A program made the position numbers and the translations under genes. From Conexibacter woesei Iso977N (GTDB lineage: Bacteria; Actinomycetota; Thermoleophilia; Solirubrobacterales; Solirubrobacteraceae), in assembly GCF_000424625.1 (NCBI RefSeq), contig NZ_AUKG01000002.1, positions 992,001 through 1,056,000 of the forward strand: a DNA stretch of 64,000 bases, in the 5' to 3' direction. Every line of letters begins with the position of its first letter. The first letter of the stretch is position 1. Shown one piece after another: positions 32,188 through 41,677 of this stretch. Under the pieces are notes generated by a model. That model saw only the letters and a list, made by a program, of their open reading frames with translations. It was not told the origin of the DNA and made no database searches.

Positions 32188-34509
32188 ATGGGCACCGTGA
32201 TGAGCCCCACGCAGCCTCCGGTGAAGGTGCTGGTCGTCGACGACGTCCCGGCGTCCCGTGGGCTGGCCGCGATCTGGCTGTCGGACGGGCTGCGCGGCGG
32301 CGTCGAGGTGCAAGAGGCGGCGTCGCTGGGCGAGATGCGGTCCGCGCTGGCCGAGCACCGCCCGGACGTCGTGCTGCTCGATCAGCGCCTGCCCGACGGC
32401 GAGGGCCTGGACGGCGCGCGGTCGCTGCTGGCCGCCGATCCCGACGCGGCCGTGATCCTGCTGACCGGCATGTCCGACCCGGCCCTGGATGAAGAGGCCG
32501 AGCGCGCGGGCGTCACCGACTTCCTGGTCAAGCACGAGATCGACGGGCCGATGCTGGCCCGCGCCGTGCGCTACGCGCTGCGCCGGCGCGAGGACCGCAT
32601 GCGCCTGCGCCGCTCCGAGGAGCGCAACCGCAACCTGATCGCCGCGCTGCCCGACGCCGCGGTGCTGGTCGTCGACGAGGAGCTGCAGTTTGTCGTCGCC
32701 GCCGGCGAGGCGCTGTCGCGCGCGGGGTGGGAGGCCGGCGAGCTCGTCGGCCGCGACGCCGCCGCGCTGCTGGAGAGCGCGGGGCAGGGCGTCGTGCTCG
32801 ACCACTACCGCGCCGCGCTGGCCGGCGAGGACCGCGACCACGAGCACGTCGGCGGCGGCGGCCGGACGTTCCGGACGCAGTTCCGGCCGGTCGGCGGCGA
32901 GGCGATGGCCGTCACCTTCGACATCACCGAGCAGCTGGCCGCCGCGGTCGAGCTGCAGCGCGCGCAGGCGCTGGCCAAGACCGGGTCCTGGCGCTGGGAG
33001 GCGGCGACCGACGAGCTGGTGTGGTCGCCCGAGCTGTGCCGGCTGTACGGGCTGGACCCGTCGCAGCCGCTGCTGGGGTTCGGCGAGTGGTTGGAGACGC
33101 TGGTCGCTCCGGAGGACCGCGCGACGGTGGTGGGCATCACGCGCGCCGCGCGCGACGGCGAGGCGGCGGACTTCGAGATGGCGATCCTGCGCCGGACCGA
33201 CGGGGCGCGGCGGGTGCTGCACTCGCGCGTCCGGCCGGTGCTCGGCGCCGACGGCAGGCTGATCCGGATCGAGGGCATCTCGCAGGACGTGACCGACCTG
33301 CGCGAGGCCCAGGACGCGCTGCGCGAGGGCGAGGAGCAGCTGCGGCTGGTGCTCGGGAACCTCCCGCGAGTTGTTGTAGCGGTGTATGACAACGAGCTGT
33401 CGTGCCGGCTGATCGAGGGCGGCACGCTGCCGGCCGAGGCGTACGGCGTCCTGGACGCCGCGTTGTCGATGGCGTTGGGCGGCGAGGAGTCGACGCTGAA
33501 CGTGACCGCCGCGGGCGGCGGTCCGGACGGGGCCGCGCGCGAGCTGGAGCTGACGGTCGCGCCGCACCTCGGGCTGCAGGGGCAGATCGCGGGGGCGCTG
33601 GTCGTCGCGCGGGACGTCACCGAGCAGCGCGCCGCCGAGCGGCGCTTCGAGGTCGCGTTCGACCGCGCGCCGTTCGGGATGTTCCTGGCGACGCTGGACG
33701 GGCGCTTCCTGCGCGTCAACGACGCGCTGTGCGAGCTGTCGGGCTTCGGCGCCGACGAGCTGCTGGCGTTCGGGCCGCTGGAGATCGTGCACGAGGACGA
33801 CCGGGCGCTGGTCGTCGCGACGCTGGCGGCGGTCGGCGACGGCGACGTCCGGACCGAGCACCGGCTCGTCGGTCCTGACGGCCACGAGGCGTGGGTGCTC
33901 GCGCAGGCGACGCTGGTCCGGGACGCGGCGGGCACGCCGCTGCACGTGCTCGGGCAGATGCAGGACGTGACCGAGCGGCGGGAGTACGAGGCGCGGCTGC
34001 GCCACCTCGCCGACCACGACACGCTGACCGGGCTGCTGAACCGGCGTGCGTTCGAGGAGTCCTTGGAGGCGCACGTGGCGCGGGTGCGGCGCTACGGCGC
34101 GGCGGGCGCGCTGCTGCTGCTGGACCTCGACGGGTTCAAGGACGTCAACGACACGCTGGGCCATCACGCGGGCGACGCGCTGCTGGTGCGGGTGGCGGGC
34201 GCCTTGGGCGACCGGCTGCGGGAGACCGACGTGCTCGCCCGGCTGGGCGGCGACGAGTTCGCGGTGCTGCTGCCGATGGAGTGCTGCGAGGCCGCCGAGC
34301 TGGTGGGGCGGGCGCTGGTCGACGTGGTCCGGGGGCTGGACGCGGGCGTGACGGCGTCGGTGGGCGTGGCGGTCGTGGAGTCCGGCGCCTCCGGCGAGCT
34401 GAGCGCCGAGGGGCTGATGATCGACGCCGACCGCGCGATGTACGCGGCGAAGGACGCGGGGCGCGATGGCGTCCGGGTCCACGGGCCGCATGCGGACAGC
34501 CTGACGTGA
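32188..34509 (+). CDS. Receiver-PAS-GGDEF response regulator (diguanylate cyclase)
   Basis: 773 aa, soluble. Residues 10-130 form a CheY-like receiver (VLVVDDVPASRG, phosphorylatable Asp in VVLLDQRLPDGEG, Lys in FLVKHE). Then come three to four PAS domains (for example AKTGSWRWEAATDELVWSPE and FDRAPFGMFLATLDGRFLRVNDAL), and a GGDEF domain with intact GGDEF and I-site RETD. It should make c-di-GMP under phosphorelay control, but no histidine kinase gene is adjacent. ATG at 32188 has a modest Shine-Dalgarno; an ATG at 32200 is also in frame. Confidence 0.9.
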   Translation: MGTVMSPTQPPVKVLVVDDVPASRGLAAIWLSDGLRGGVEVQEAASLGEMRSALAEHRPDVVLLDQRLPDGEGLDGARSLLAADPDAAVILLTGMSDPALDEEAERAGVTDFLVKHEIDGPMLARAVRYALRRREDRMRLRRSEERNRNLIAALPDAAVLVVDEELQFVVAAGEALSRAGWEAGELVGRDAAALLESAGQGVVLDHYRAALAGEDRDHEHVGGGGRTFRTQFRPVGGEAMAVTFDITEQLAAAVELQRAQALAKTGSWRWEAATDELVWSPELCRLYGLDPSQPLLGFGEWLETLVAPEDRATVVGITRAARDGEAADFEMAILRRTDGARRVLHSRVRPVLGADGRLIRIEGISQDVTDLREAQDALREGEEQLRLVLGNLPRVVVAVYDNELSCRLIEGGTLPAEAYGVLDAALSMALGGEESTLNVTAAGGGPDGAARELELTVAPHLGLQGQIAGALVVARDVTEQRAAERRFEVAFDRAPFGMFLATLDGRFLRVNDALCELSGFGADELLAFGPLEIVHEDDRALVVATLAAVGDGDVRTEHRLVGPDGHEAWVLAQATLVRDAAGTPLHVLGQMQDVTERREYEARLRHLADHDTLTGLLNRRAFEESLEAHVARVRRYGAAGALLLLDLDGFKDVNDTLGHHAGDALLVRVAGALGDRLRETDVLARLGGDEFAVLLPMECCEAAELVGRALVDVVRGLDAGVTASVGVAVVESGASGELSAEGLMIDADRAMYAAKDAGRDGVRVHGPHADSLT

Positions 34510-34539
34510 CCTTGGGGCCGCGCGGGCAGTTGAGGGGAC

Positions 34540-36189
34540 ATGGTCCGCTCTGCGCGCAGGTTCTTCTCGCTGGTGTTGGTGCTTGTCGGTGTCGTGGCTC
34601 CGGCGGGCGCGGCGCGCGCTGACGTCGCGGTCGGGACGGTCGCCAAGGGCACCGGGATCTCCGCGGACGCGGGGTGGGCGGCGTGGCGGCGCGACGACGG
34701 GCTGCTGCTGGCGCGCGCCGGGAACGGCGGGCCGCAGGTCACGGCGCTGAGGCCGCCGTCGTCGGCGCCGTTCGACGTCGGGACGCGCCGCGGTGGCGGC
34801 GGCGCGCAGGTGGCGTGGGCGGAGTCGTGCTCGACGCGGACCCACCACTGCGCGGTGCGCTCGGCGCTCCTGCGCGGGTCGCGGACCGGGCTGGCGCGCG
34901 TGGTCGCGCACATCCCGTACGGCGGTGGCGGGTCGCCGGCGGTGGCGGTCGACGGGTCGCGGTTGGCCTACACCTTGCGGTCCGGCAGGTGCGACGTGCC
35001 GTACGTCCGGACGCTGCCGAGCGCGTCGGCCCGGCGGCTGGACCGCGGGCACTGCGCGAAGATCACGCAGCTCGACGTGGCGTCGGGGTACGTGGCGGTG
35101 CTGGCTTCGCCGCCGGTGACGTCTGGCAGCGGCGCGACCGAGGCGCGCGTGATCCGGTGGAGCGGCGGCCCGTCGCGGACGCTGCAGCGCGAGGCGCAGG
35201 GGGAGGAGAGCAACTACATCGGGTCGGTCGCGCTCGATGGCGCCCACCTGTTCACGGCGCGCGGCGGGATCCGGCAGGCGAACGTGTTCAACCGCTACAG
35301 CTTGAGCGGGAGGGGCGCGAGCAGCGAGGCGCGCGCGTTCGTCAGGCTCGAGGGCGGCTTCGCGCGCGACCGCGGGATCACGTACTACAACCAGATCAAC
35401 GCCTATGAGAGCGCGGGCGGTTGCCCGTGCGTCGTGGTGGCGGGCGGCGACCCGTGGGCCGCGACGGGGTCGCGGCTGTTGATCCCGCAGCTCACGCTCG
35501 ACGTCTCGCCGCAGCCGGTGTACGTCGACAGCGACCCGAGCGCGGTCGCGACGCTCACCCGCCAGGCGGTCACCCGGACCGCGCAGGTCGGCACGCCGGT
35601 GCCGGTCCCCGGCGTGCGCGTGCGGCTGCTGGACGCGGTCGAGGAGGACGTGACGTCGTCCACGACGCCGACGGACAGCGGCGTCAGCGGGACCACCGAC
35701 GCCGGCGGCGTCGTGGCGCTGCGGATCCCCGCCCCGGTCGCTGCGGCGCGGCTCATCAGCGCGGTCGCCGACACCAGCGGCGGCACGGTCCCGATCCCCA
35801 ACGACCGCACGATCCTCGTCCGTTCCTTCGTCCACATGACCGCGAGCGCGACGCGGTTGGCCGACGGCCGCCTCCAGGTCACCGGGTCGATCACGCCCGC
35901 GCAGCCCGGCCGCAAGGTCCGCCTGGACCGCAAGCTCGAGCGCATCTGCAACAGCACCGTCGGCCTGTCCGGCTCGCTCCTGTCGCCCGCCCAGACCGGC
36001 GTGCCCAGCGGCTGCTTCGACCGCTACACCGAGGATCCCGTGAGCACCGCCGCGGTCAGCCCCGACGGCAGCACCTACACCTTGACCGCACCCGCCTCAG
36101 CGCCGGCCGGCACCTACGCGGTGTCGCTCGACTCGCCGCAGGGCAGGATCGTCTACCCGGGGCAGACGACCGCCTTCCCCGCGCCCTAG
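34540..36189 (+). CDS. Secreted protein of unknown function (beta-rich)
   Basis: 549 aa with a clear signal peptide (RFFSLVLVLVGVVAPAGAARA). The first 300 residues contain repeated short strands (LRPPSSAPFDVG, VDGSRLAYTLRSG, VASGYVAVLAS), suggesting a WD40/beta-propeller-like fold. Residues about 325-549 look like tandem Ig-like domains (PVPVPGVRVRLLDAV; GRLQVTGSITPAQPGRKV). Paired cysteines occur in both parts. No enzyme motif found. Probably a surface or matrix protein. Confidence 0.7.
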   Translation: MVRSARRFFSLVLVLVGVVAPAGAARADVAVGTVAKGTGISADAGWAAWRRDDGLLLARAGNGGPQVTALRPPSSAPFDVGTRRGGGGAQVAWAESCSTRTHHCAVRSALLRGSRTGLARVVAHIPYGGGGSPAVAVDGSRLAYTLRSGRCDVPYVRTLPSASARRLDRGHCAKITQLDVASGYVAVLASPPVTSGSGATEARVIRWSGGPSRTLQREAQGEESNYIGSVALDGAHLFTARGGIRQANVFNRYSLSGRGASSEARAFVRLEGGFARDRGITYYNQINAYESAGGCPCVVVAGGDPWAATGSRLLIPQLTLDVSPQPVYVDSDPSAVATLTRQAVTRTAQVGTPVPVPGVRVRLLDAVEEDVTSSTTPTDSGVSGTTDAGGVVALRIPAPVAAARLISAVADTSGGTVPIPNDRTILVRSFVHMTASATRLADGRLQVTGSITPAQPGRKVRLDRKLERICNSTVGLSGSLLSPAQTGVPSGCFDRYTEDPVSTAAVSPDGSTYTLTAPASAPAGTYAVSLDSPQGRIVYPGQTTAFPAP

Positions 36190-36292
36190 GGGTACACGCG
36201 CGCGCACGGAGGGTCACGGGGTCCGACATTCGCCCCACCGATGGTCCAGGTCTCAGAGCGCTGTGGCAATGCAGGCGGTACGGTGCCGCGCC

Positions 36293-36544
36293 ATGCGTCG
36301 ACTCCTCCTGATCGCTGCAGCAGCCTCGGCCCTCGCCCTGCCGACGGCAGCCGCAACCGCGACACCCACACCGCCGTCACCCATCGCCCACATCGCCTGC
36401 ACCCAGGCCCGCATCGCCGGCGAATCCAAGTGCATCGCCCGCGGCCAGTTCTGCAGGCACAACGCCCGCGCCATGAAGGACTACGCCAAGTACGGCCTCC
36501 ACTGCACCAGGCGCGACGCCAACGGCCGCTGGCACCTGACGTAG
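36293..36544 (+). CDS. Small secreted four-cysteine protein
   Basis: 83 aa: signal peptide MRRLLLIAAAASALALP, then a 50-residue mature part with Cys36, Cys47, Cys54 and Cys71 (CTQARIAGESKCIARGQFC, YAKYGLHC), a spacing seen in many small exported actinobacterial proteins. Two disulfides are likely. TACGGT (36279-36284) lies 8 nt before the ATG, so the start at 36293 is preferred over 36263 and the mRNA is probably leaderless. Function unknown. Confidence 0.65.
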   Translation: MRRLLLIAAAASALALPTAAATATPTPPSPIAHIACTQARIAGESKCIARGQFCRHNARAMKDYAKYGLHCTRRDANGRWHLT

Positions 36545-36564
36545 GGCGCCGCCGCTGACGCAAC

Positions 36565-36582
36565 GCAACATCGATATGTTGC
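36565..36582. promoter_or_regulatory. Palindrome over the -10 of the hydrolase-thioesterase operon
   Basis: GCAACAT-CGAT-ATGTTGC has perfect 7-bp arms and contains TATGTT (36575-36580), a -10 placed 6 nt before the GTG at 36587. It looks like a repressor site on a leaderless promoter. The regulator is not in the neighbourhood. Confidence 0.55.
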
Positions 36583-36586
36583 AGGC

Positions 36587-37495
36587 GTGGCGGCCGTCGG
36601 TAGGAGTGAGATCGTGCTGCATGGACATCCTGTGACTTACCGGAGGGTCGGTGAGGGGGAGGTTGTCCTGCTGGTGCATGGGATCACGTCGAGCAGCAGG
36701 ACGTGGCGGGATGTCATGCCGGGGTTGGGTGGGTCGTATGAGGTGATCGCGCCGGATCTGCTGGGGCATGGCACGTCGGCCAAGCCGCGGGGGGACTACT
36801 CGCTCGGCGCTTACGCGTCGGGCCTGCGGGACCTGATGGTGGCGCTCGACATCCCGAAGGCGACCGTCGTCGGGCACTCGCTGGGCGGTGGTGTTGCGAT
36901 GCAGTTCGCCTACCAGTTCCCGGAACGGCTGAACCGGCTGATCCTCGTGGACTCGGGCGGGCTCGGCGGTGAGGTCGCGCTGGCGCTGCGCGCCGCGACC
37001 CTGCCGGGCAGCGACTACGTGCTGCCGCTGCTGTTCTCGTCGCCGGTCCGGGGTGCGGGCGCGCTCGCGGGCGGGGTCCTGGGCAAGTTGGGGTTGAAGG
37101 CCAACGCGGATGTCCGCGGCCTCGTCGAGGGCTTCGAGTCGCTCGGTGACGCCAGCGCGCGGCGCGCGTTCCTGCACACCGCGCGCGCGGTGATCGACCC
37201 GGCCGGCCAGCGCGTCGACGCCCGCGACCGGCTCTACCTCGCGTCGTCGATCCCGACGCTCCTGGTCTGGGGCAGCAGGGACCGGATCATCCCGCTCGCC
37301 CACGGCCGCGGCGCCCACGAGCAGATGCCCGGCAGCCGCTTCGAGGTCTTCGAGGGCGCCGGGCACTTCCCGTTCAACGACGACCCCGAGCGCTTCGTCG
37401 CCCTCCTCGACGACTTCATCTCGACGACCACGCCGGCGCACGTCGACGACGCGGCCGTCCGCCGCCTGATGGACCAGCACAACAACGACGCATGA
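36587..37495 (+). CDS. Alpha/beta hydrolase
   Basis: 302 aa from a GTG. Oxyanion region HGITSSSRTW, nucleophile elbow GHSLGG, acid in LLVWGSRDRIIP and His in GAGHFPFNDDP give a complete Ser-Asp-His triad. Family includes esterases, C-C hydrolases and lipases; the cap region gives no clear substrate. Its stop overlaps the start of a thioesterase gene by 4 nt (ATGA), so the two act together, perhaps on acyl esters or thioesters. Expression is probably governed by the palindrome at the start. Confidence 0.85.
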   Translation: MAAVGRSEIVLHGHPVTYRRVGEGEVVLLVHGITSSSRTWRDVMPGLGGSYEVIAPDLLGHGTSAKPRGDYSLGAYASGLRDLMVALDIPKATVVGHSLGGGVAMQFAYQFPERLNRLILVDSGGLGGEVALALRAATLPGSDYVLPLLFSSPVRGAGALAGGVLGKLGLKANADVRGLVEGFESLGDASARRAFLHTARAVIDPAGQRVDARDRLYLASSIPTLLVWGSRDRIIPLAHGRGAHEQMPGSRFEVFEGAGHFPFNDDPERFVALLDDFISTTTPAHVDDAAVRRLMDQHNNDA

Positions 37496-37905
37496 GCCTG
37501 AACGACTACAAGCACACGCTGACGATCCCGACGCGCTGGTACGACAACGACGTCTACGGCCACGTCAACAACGTCCAGTACTACGCGTTCTTCGACACCA
37601 TCATCAACGAGTACCTCATCAACACGGGCGGCCTGGACATCCTCAACGGCGACGCGATCGGCCTCTGCGCCGAGTCGCAGTGCAAGTTCACCGCCGCGCT
37701 CGTGTTCCCGGAAGCGGTCAGCGCGGGCCTGCGCGTCGGCCACCTGGGCAAGTCCTCCGTCAAGTACGAGATCGGCCTCTACGGCGCGGACCAGACGCCC
37801 GCCGCCACCGGCTGGTTCGTGCACGTCTTCGTGGACCGCGCGTCGCGCCGCCCGGTCCCGATCCCCGATCCGATCCGCGGCGCGCTGGAGGCGATCGCCG
37901 TATGA
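37492..37905 (+). CDS. Hotdog-fold acyl-CoA thioesterase (4HBT family)
   Basis: 137 aa, the normal size for a single hotdog domain. The signature TRWYDNDVYGHVNNVQYYAFFDT contains the catalytic Asp of the 4-hydroxybenzoyl-CoA thioesterase group and YbgC-like enzymes. Expected reaction: hydrolysis of short or aromatic acyl-CoA. Translationally coupled to the alpha/beta hydrolase, with an alcohol dehydrogenase 31 nt downstream behind its own promoter. Confidence 0.85.
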   Translation: MSLNDYKHTLTIPTRWYDNDVYGHVNNVQYYAFFDTIINEYLINTGGLDILNGDAIGLCAESQCKFTAALVFPEAVSAGLRVGHLGKSSVKYEIGLYGADQTPAATGWFVHVFVDRASRRPVPIPDPIRGALEAIAV

Positions 37906-37936
37906 CTCGCGTAGAACGCTCGCTACGGTTCACCAC

Positions 37937-39046
37937 ATGAAGGTCCGGGGCGCGGTGCTGCGCGAGATGGGGCGGCCGAAGCCGTACGCCGACTCGGCGC
38001 CGCTGGAGATCGTCGAGCTCGAGCTGGCGCCGCCCGGACCGGGCGAGCTGCTCGTCAAGGTCGGCGCCGCCGGCCTGTGTCACTCCGACCTCTCGGTGAT
38101 CGACGGCTCGCGCCCGCGCGTGATGCCGATGGTCCTCGGCCACGAGGCGGCCGGCGAGGTCGTCGCGAGCGGCGGCGACACGCCCGGCTTCGCCACCGGC
38201 GACCACGTCGTCCTGAGCTTCGTCCCCACCTGCGGCGACTGCGGCCCCTGCCGCGCCGGGCGCGCCGCGCTCTGCGAGCCAGGCGCTGCCGCCAACGCGG
38301 CCGGCACGCTGCTCGGCGGCGGCCGCCGCTGGGACGCGCCGTTCCACCATCACCTGGGCGTCTCCGCCTTCGCCGACCACGTCGTGGTCTCCGCGGCGTC
38401 CGCGGTCAAGGTCGACGCCGACCTGCCCTACGAGATCGCCGCGCTGTTCGGCTGCGCGGTCCTGACCGGCGTCGGCGCCGCGGTCAACTCCGCGCAGGTG
38501 CAACCGGACGACCGCGTGGTCGTCTTCGGCCTCGGCGGCGTCGGCCTCGCCGCGCTGCTCGGCGCCAGGATGGCGGGCGCCTCCGAGGTCATCGCGGTCG
38601 ACGTCGTCCAGGACAAGCTCGACCACGCCGCGCGCCTCGGCGCCACCCCGATCCACGCGAACGACAGCGCGGTCGAGGCGATCCGCGAGGCGACCGGCGG
38701 CGGGGGCGAAAAGGTCATCGAGACCGTCGGCAACGCCCGCGTCCTGGCCCAGGCCTACGAGGCGACCCGCCGCGGCGGCACGACCGTCACCGTCGGCCTC
38801 CCGCACCCCGAGCAGCGCCTCGACATCCAGGCCGTCAGCCTCGTCACCGAGGAGCGCACGCTGAAGGGCAGCTACCTCGGCTCGTGCGTCCCCAAGCGCG
38901 ACATCCCGCACTTCGTGCAGGCCTACAAGAACGGCGAGCTGCCGGTCGACGAGCTGCTCACGCACCGCATCGCCCTCGACGACATCAACGAGGGCTTCGA
39001 CCGCCTCGCCGCCGGCGCCGCCGTGCGTCAGGCCGTGATCATGTAG
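37937..39046 (+). CDS. Zinc-dependent alcohol dehydrogenase
   Basis: 369-aa MDR dehydrogenase with both zinc sites: catalytic GLCHSDLS, GHEAAGEV, and structural CGDCGPCRAGRAALC. The NAD motif GLGGVGLAALLGARMAGA and VDVVQDKLDHAARLGAT follow. KGSYLGSCVPKRDIP places it near class III/mycothiol- or glutathione-type and benzyl-alcohol dehydrogenases. TACGGT (37924-37929) 7 nt before the ATG gives it a separate leaderless promoter. Converges on the HD-GYP gene with a 19-nt overlap. Confidence 0.88.
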   Translation: MKVRGAVLREMGRPKPYADSAPLEIVELELAPPGPGELLVKVGAAGLCHSDLSVIDGSRPRVMPMVLGHEAAGEVVASGGDTPGFATGDHVVLSFVPTCGDCGPCRAGRAALCEPGAAANAAGTLLGGGRRWDAPFHHHLGVSAFADHVVVSAASAVKVDADLPYEIAALFGCAVLTGVGAAVNSAQVQPDDRVVVFGLGGVGLAALLGARMAGASEVIAVDVVQDKLDHAARLGATPIHANDSAVEAIREATGGGGEKVIETVGNARVLAQAYEATRRGGTTVTVGLPHPEQRLDIQAVSLVTEERTLKGSYLGSCVPKRDIPHFVQAYKNGELPVDELLTHRIALDDINEGFDRLAAGAAVRQAVIM

Positions 39047-41187
39047 GCGTTGACGGCCTCCAGCGCCGCCACCGCCTCAGGGGTGAACTGCGCGCCGACG
39101 AGCTCCCGGCACTCCGCCAGCGCGTCGTCGGCCGAGCGCTCGGCGGAGTACGGCCGCGCCGAGACCATCACGTCGAACGCGTCGGCCGCGGCGAGCAGCG
39201 CCGCGCCCTCGCTCAGCTCCGAAGCCACCAGCCCGCGCGGGTAGCCGCGCCCGTCCGGCCGCTCGTGGTGGCCGAGGATCCACTCGACCTGCTCGGGCGA
39301 CAGGATCTCCTCCACCATCCGCGCGCTCAGCTCGGCGTGCGTCTTGATGACCGCGTACTCCTCGTCGGTCAGCCGCGACGGCTTCAGCAGGATCGCGTCC
39401 GGGATCCCGATCTTCCCGACGTCATGGACGAGCGCCGCCTCGTGCAGCAGCGCCACGCGGTCGGTGCTCCAGCCGCGCGCCTCCGCCAGCCGCGCGGCGA
39501 GCGTCGCGACGCGCTCGGAGTGCTCGTGCGTCGAGGGATCGCGCGCGTCGATCGCCCGCGCCAGCGCGCGGATCCCCGCCAGCGCCTGCGAGCGCTGCAG
39601 CACGCCGATCCGCTCGACCGCGCTCAGCTCCTGGATCGTCGCGGGGTCGTAGACCGAGACGCGGTTGCGCCCGTGCTCCTTGGACCAGTACAGCGCGCCG
39701 TCGGCGAAGCGCGTGATCCGCTCGGCGTCGTCGGCGTGGACGATGTCGCAGACGCCGACCGAGATCGTCACCCGCGCCCCGCCCGCGTGATCGGTGCGCT
39801 CGACCGCGCGGCGCGCGCGCTCCAGCGCCTGCTGGGCGGTCTCGGCGCTGGACTGCGGGAGCAGGACGGCGAACTCGTCGCCGCCGACGCGGGCCAGGAC
39901 GTCCTCGGCCCGGAGGTGCTCGCGCAGCGTCGCGGCGACCGTGCGCAGGACCTCGTCGCCGATCGCGTGGCCGCCCGCGTCGTTGACGGCCTTGAAGTTG
40001 TCGACGTCGACGAGCGCCACCGCGACGCCGCCGGCGTGGCGGGCCGCGCGCGCCAGCTCCGCGCGCAGGCGTTCCTGGAACGCGCGGTGGTTGGCGAGGC
40101 CGGTCAGCGGGTCGGTGGTCGCGTCGGCCTCGAGGCGCGCGACCTCCTCGGTGTTGGCGACCGCCATCCCGATCAGCTCGGCGAACTCGGCGAGGTGGTG
40201 CTCGGTGTCGTCGGGGAACGCGGCGATCCTGCGGCCCGTGACGACGACCGCGCCCCAGAGCCTGCCGCGCACGTGGATCGGCGTGCCCGCGAGCGAGACG
40301 AAGCCGGTCTCGCGCAGCGTCGGCGCCTCGTGCGAGGCGCGCGTGTCGGCGTCGATCCGGACCGAGCGGCCCTCGCTGCGGATCTTGGCGGTCGGCGTCC
40401 CGGCCTGGATCGGGAAGCGCGCGCCGGGCGCGACGCGCGGGCCGTCGCCGTCCTGCCAGGTGCCGACCGCGGTGAGCATGTCGTCGGGGTCGAAGCGCAG
40501 GATCCCGCCGCCCTGGGCGCCGAGCAGCTTGGCGGCCTGCTCGGCGGCGAGCGAGCAGACGACGTCGGTCGCGGCGCCGGAGGCGACCGCGGTCGCGATC
40601 GAGCGCAGCGCGTGGTGCTCCTCCGAGAGCTTGGCGGCGTCGTCGTACATCCGGACGAGCAGCTCGCGGCCGAGCATCAGCAGGCCGCCGACGACGACGA
40701 AGATCGGGAGCGCCATCGCCAGCTCGCCGAGCGCGGCGGGGACGCCGCGGTCGCCGACGACGGGCAGCGCCCAGGACGCCGCGCAGGCGACGATCAGCGC
40801 GAGCGCGGGGCGCGGCTGGATGAAGCAGCCGGCGTAGACGAGCGCGAAGAAGATGTAGAGCCGCGCGGGCGAGTCGGTCCCGCCGGTCACGAGCGTGATC
40901 GCGGCGATCACGACGACCGCGGCCGCGGCGGCGGCGGGCAGGACCCAGCCGGGCGCGCGGCGCCAGTCGATGACGAAGATCGCGCAGAGGCCCCACGCGA
41001 CCGCGCCGAGCGTCCACAGCGCCGGCCACGGCCACAGCGGCGTGTCGACCTGCGGGAAGAACGGGAGCACGAACGTCGCGACGGCGGCGATCAGCCACAG
41101 CCCGCCGCCGATCTGGCCCGCCAGCGGCCGCTCCGCGTCCGGCGACGAGCGGAGATGCGCGGCGAGGCGATCGACCTGGCGGCCCAT
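39028..41187 (-). CDS. Membrane GAF-GGDEF-HD-GYP protein
   Basis: 719 aa. About six N-terminal TM helices (residues 25-180), a GAF domain (about 200-345), a GGDEF domain with intact VGGDEFAVLL and I-site RAED, and a C-terminal HD-GYP phosphodiesterase with VHDVGKIGIPDAILLKP and HHERPDGRGYPRG. It may both make and break c-di-GMP, with the direction set by the GAF ligand or the membrane part. A hairpin (41192-41215) lies 4 nt before the start. Confidence 0.9.
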   Translation of the reverse strand: MGRQVDRLAAHLRSSPDAERPLAGQIGGGLWLIAAVATFVLPFFPQVDTPLWPWPALWTLGAVAWGLCAIFVIDWRRAPGWVLPAAAAAAVVVIAAITLVTGGTDSPARLYIFFALVYAGCFIQPRPALALIVACAASWALPVVGDRGVPAALGELAMALPIFVVVGGLLMLGRELLVRMYDDAAKLSEEHHALRSIATAVASGAATDVVCSLAAEQAAKLLGAQGGGILRFDPDDMLTAVGTWQDGDGPRVAPGARFPIQAGTPTAKIRSEGRSVRIDADTRASHEAPTLRETGFVSLAGTPIHVRGRLWGAVVVTGRRIAAFPDDTEHHLAEFAELIGMAVANTEEVARLEADATTDPLTGLANHRAFQERLRAELARAARHAGGVAVALVDVDNFKAVNDAGGHAIGDEVLRTVAATLREHLRAEDVLARVGGDEFAVLLPQSSAETAQQALERARRAVERTDHAGGARVTISVGVCDIVHADDAERITRFADGALYWSKEHGRNRVSVYDPATIQELSAVERIGVLQRSQALAGIRALARAIDARDPSTHEHSERVATLAARLAEARGWSTDRVALLHEAALVHDVGKIGIPDAILLKPSRLTDEEYAVIKTHAELSARMVEEILSPEQVEWILGHHERPDGRGYPRGLVASELSEGAALLAAADAFDVMVSARPYSAERSADDALAECRELVGAQFTPEAVAALEAVNAYMITA

Positions 41188-41191
41188 GTCT

Positions 41192-41215
41192 CCCGTGTGA
41201 TCGGTGTCACACGGG
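41192..41215. terminator. Inverted repeat between RsbW-like gene and HD-GYP gene
   Basis: CCCGTGTGA and TCACACGGG, perfect 9-bp arms with a 6-nt loop. It lies 23 nt after the stop of the ATPase gene and 4 nt before the next start on the same strand. It could terminate the first gene or, as mRNA structure, limit access to the second start. Confidence 0.45.
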
Positions 41216-41238
41216 GGTGCTTGAGGTTCTTGGAGGAA

Positions 41239-41616
41239 CTAGGCGCTGCGGCGGTCGATCTCGAACCACACGTGGGTGCTGCCCTCGCGGACGCCCCAGC
41301 GCTGGGTCAGCGACTCGACCATGTGCAGGCCCCAGCCGCCGGGCTCGGTCTTCGGCCGGGCGCGGGCGACGGGGACGAAGCCGGAGCCCTGGTCGACGAC
41401 CTCGACGTGGACGTGGTCCGGCGCCTCGGAGGTCAGGATCAGCGTGACCTCGCCGTCGCTGCCGTACTTGACCGCGTTGGTGATCAGCTCGGAGACGAGC
41501 AGCTTGACGTCCGGGACCACGTCGGCCGCGAGGCTGTCGAAGCGCTCCACGGCGCGCCGGGCGGCGGCGGGTGCGGTGCGATCGCGGGCGATGTCGACGG
41601 TCAGCTGCTGGGGCAC
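41239..41616 (-). CDS. RsbW-like anti-sigma/serine kinase ATPase
   Basis: 125-aa stand-alone HATPase_c domain of the GHKL type: N-box LLVSELITNAVKYG, VEVVDQGSGF (G1) and GGWGLHMVESL (G2). Such proteins bind a sigma factor or phosphorylate an STAS anti-anti-sigma partner. No sigma or STAS partner is adjacent, so it is an orphan. Followed by a hairpin and the HD-GYP gene. Confidence 0.85.
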   Translation of the reverse strand: MPQQLTVDIARDRTAPAAARRAVERFDSLAADVVPDVKLLVSELITNAVKYGSDGEVTLILTSEAPDHVHVEVVDQGSGFVPVARARPKTEPGGWGLHMVESLTQRWGVREGSTHVWFEIDRRSA

Positions 41617-41677
41617 GGGCGGGGACAGGGCTCGGAGCCTGGCGTGTGTTGTTCCTCATCGGCCGCGGATCAAACGT

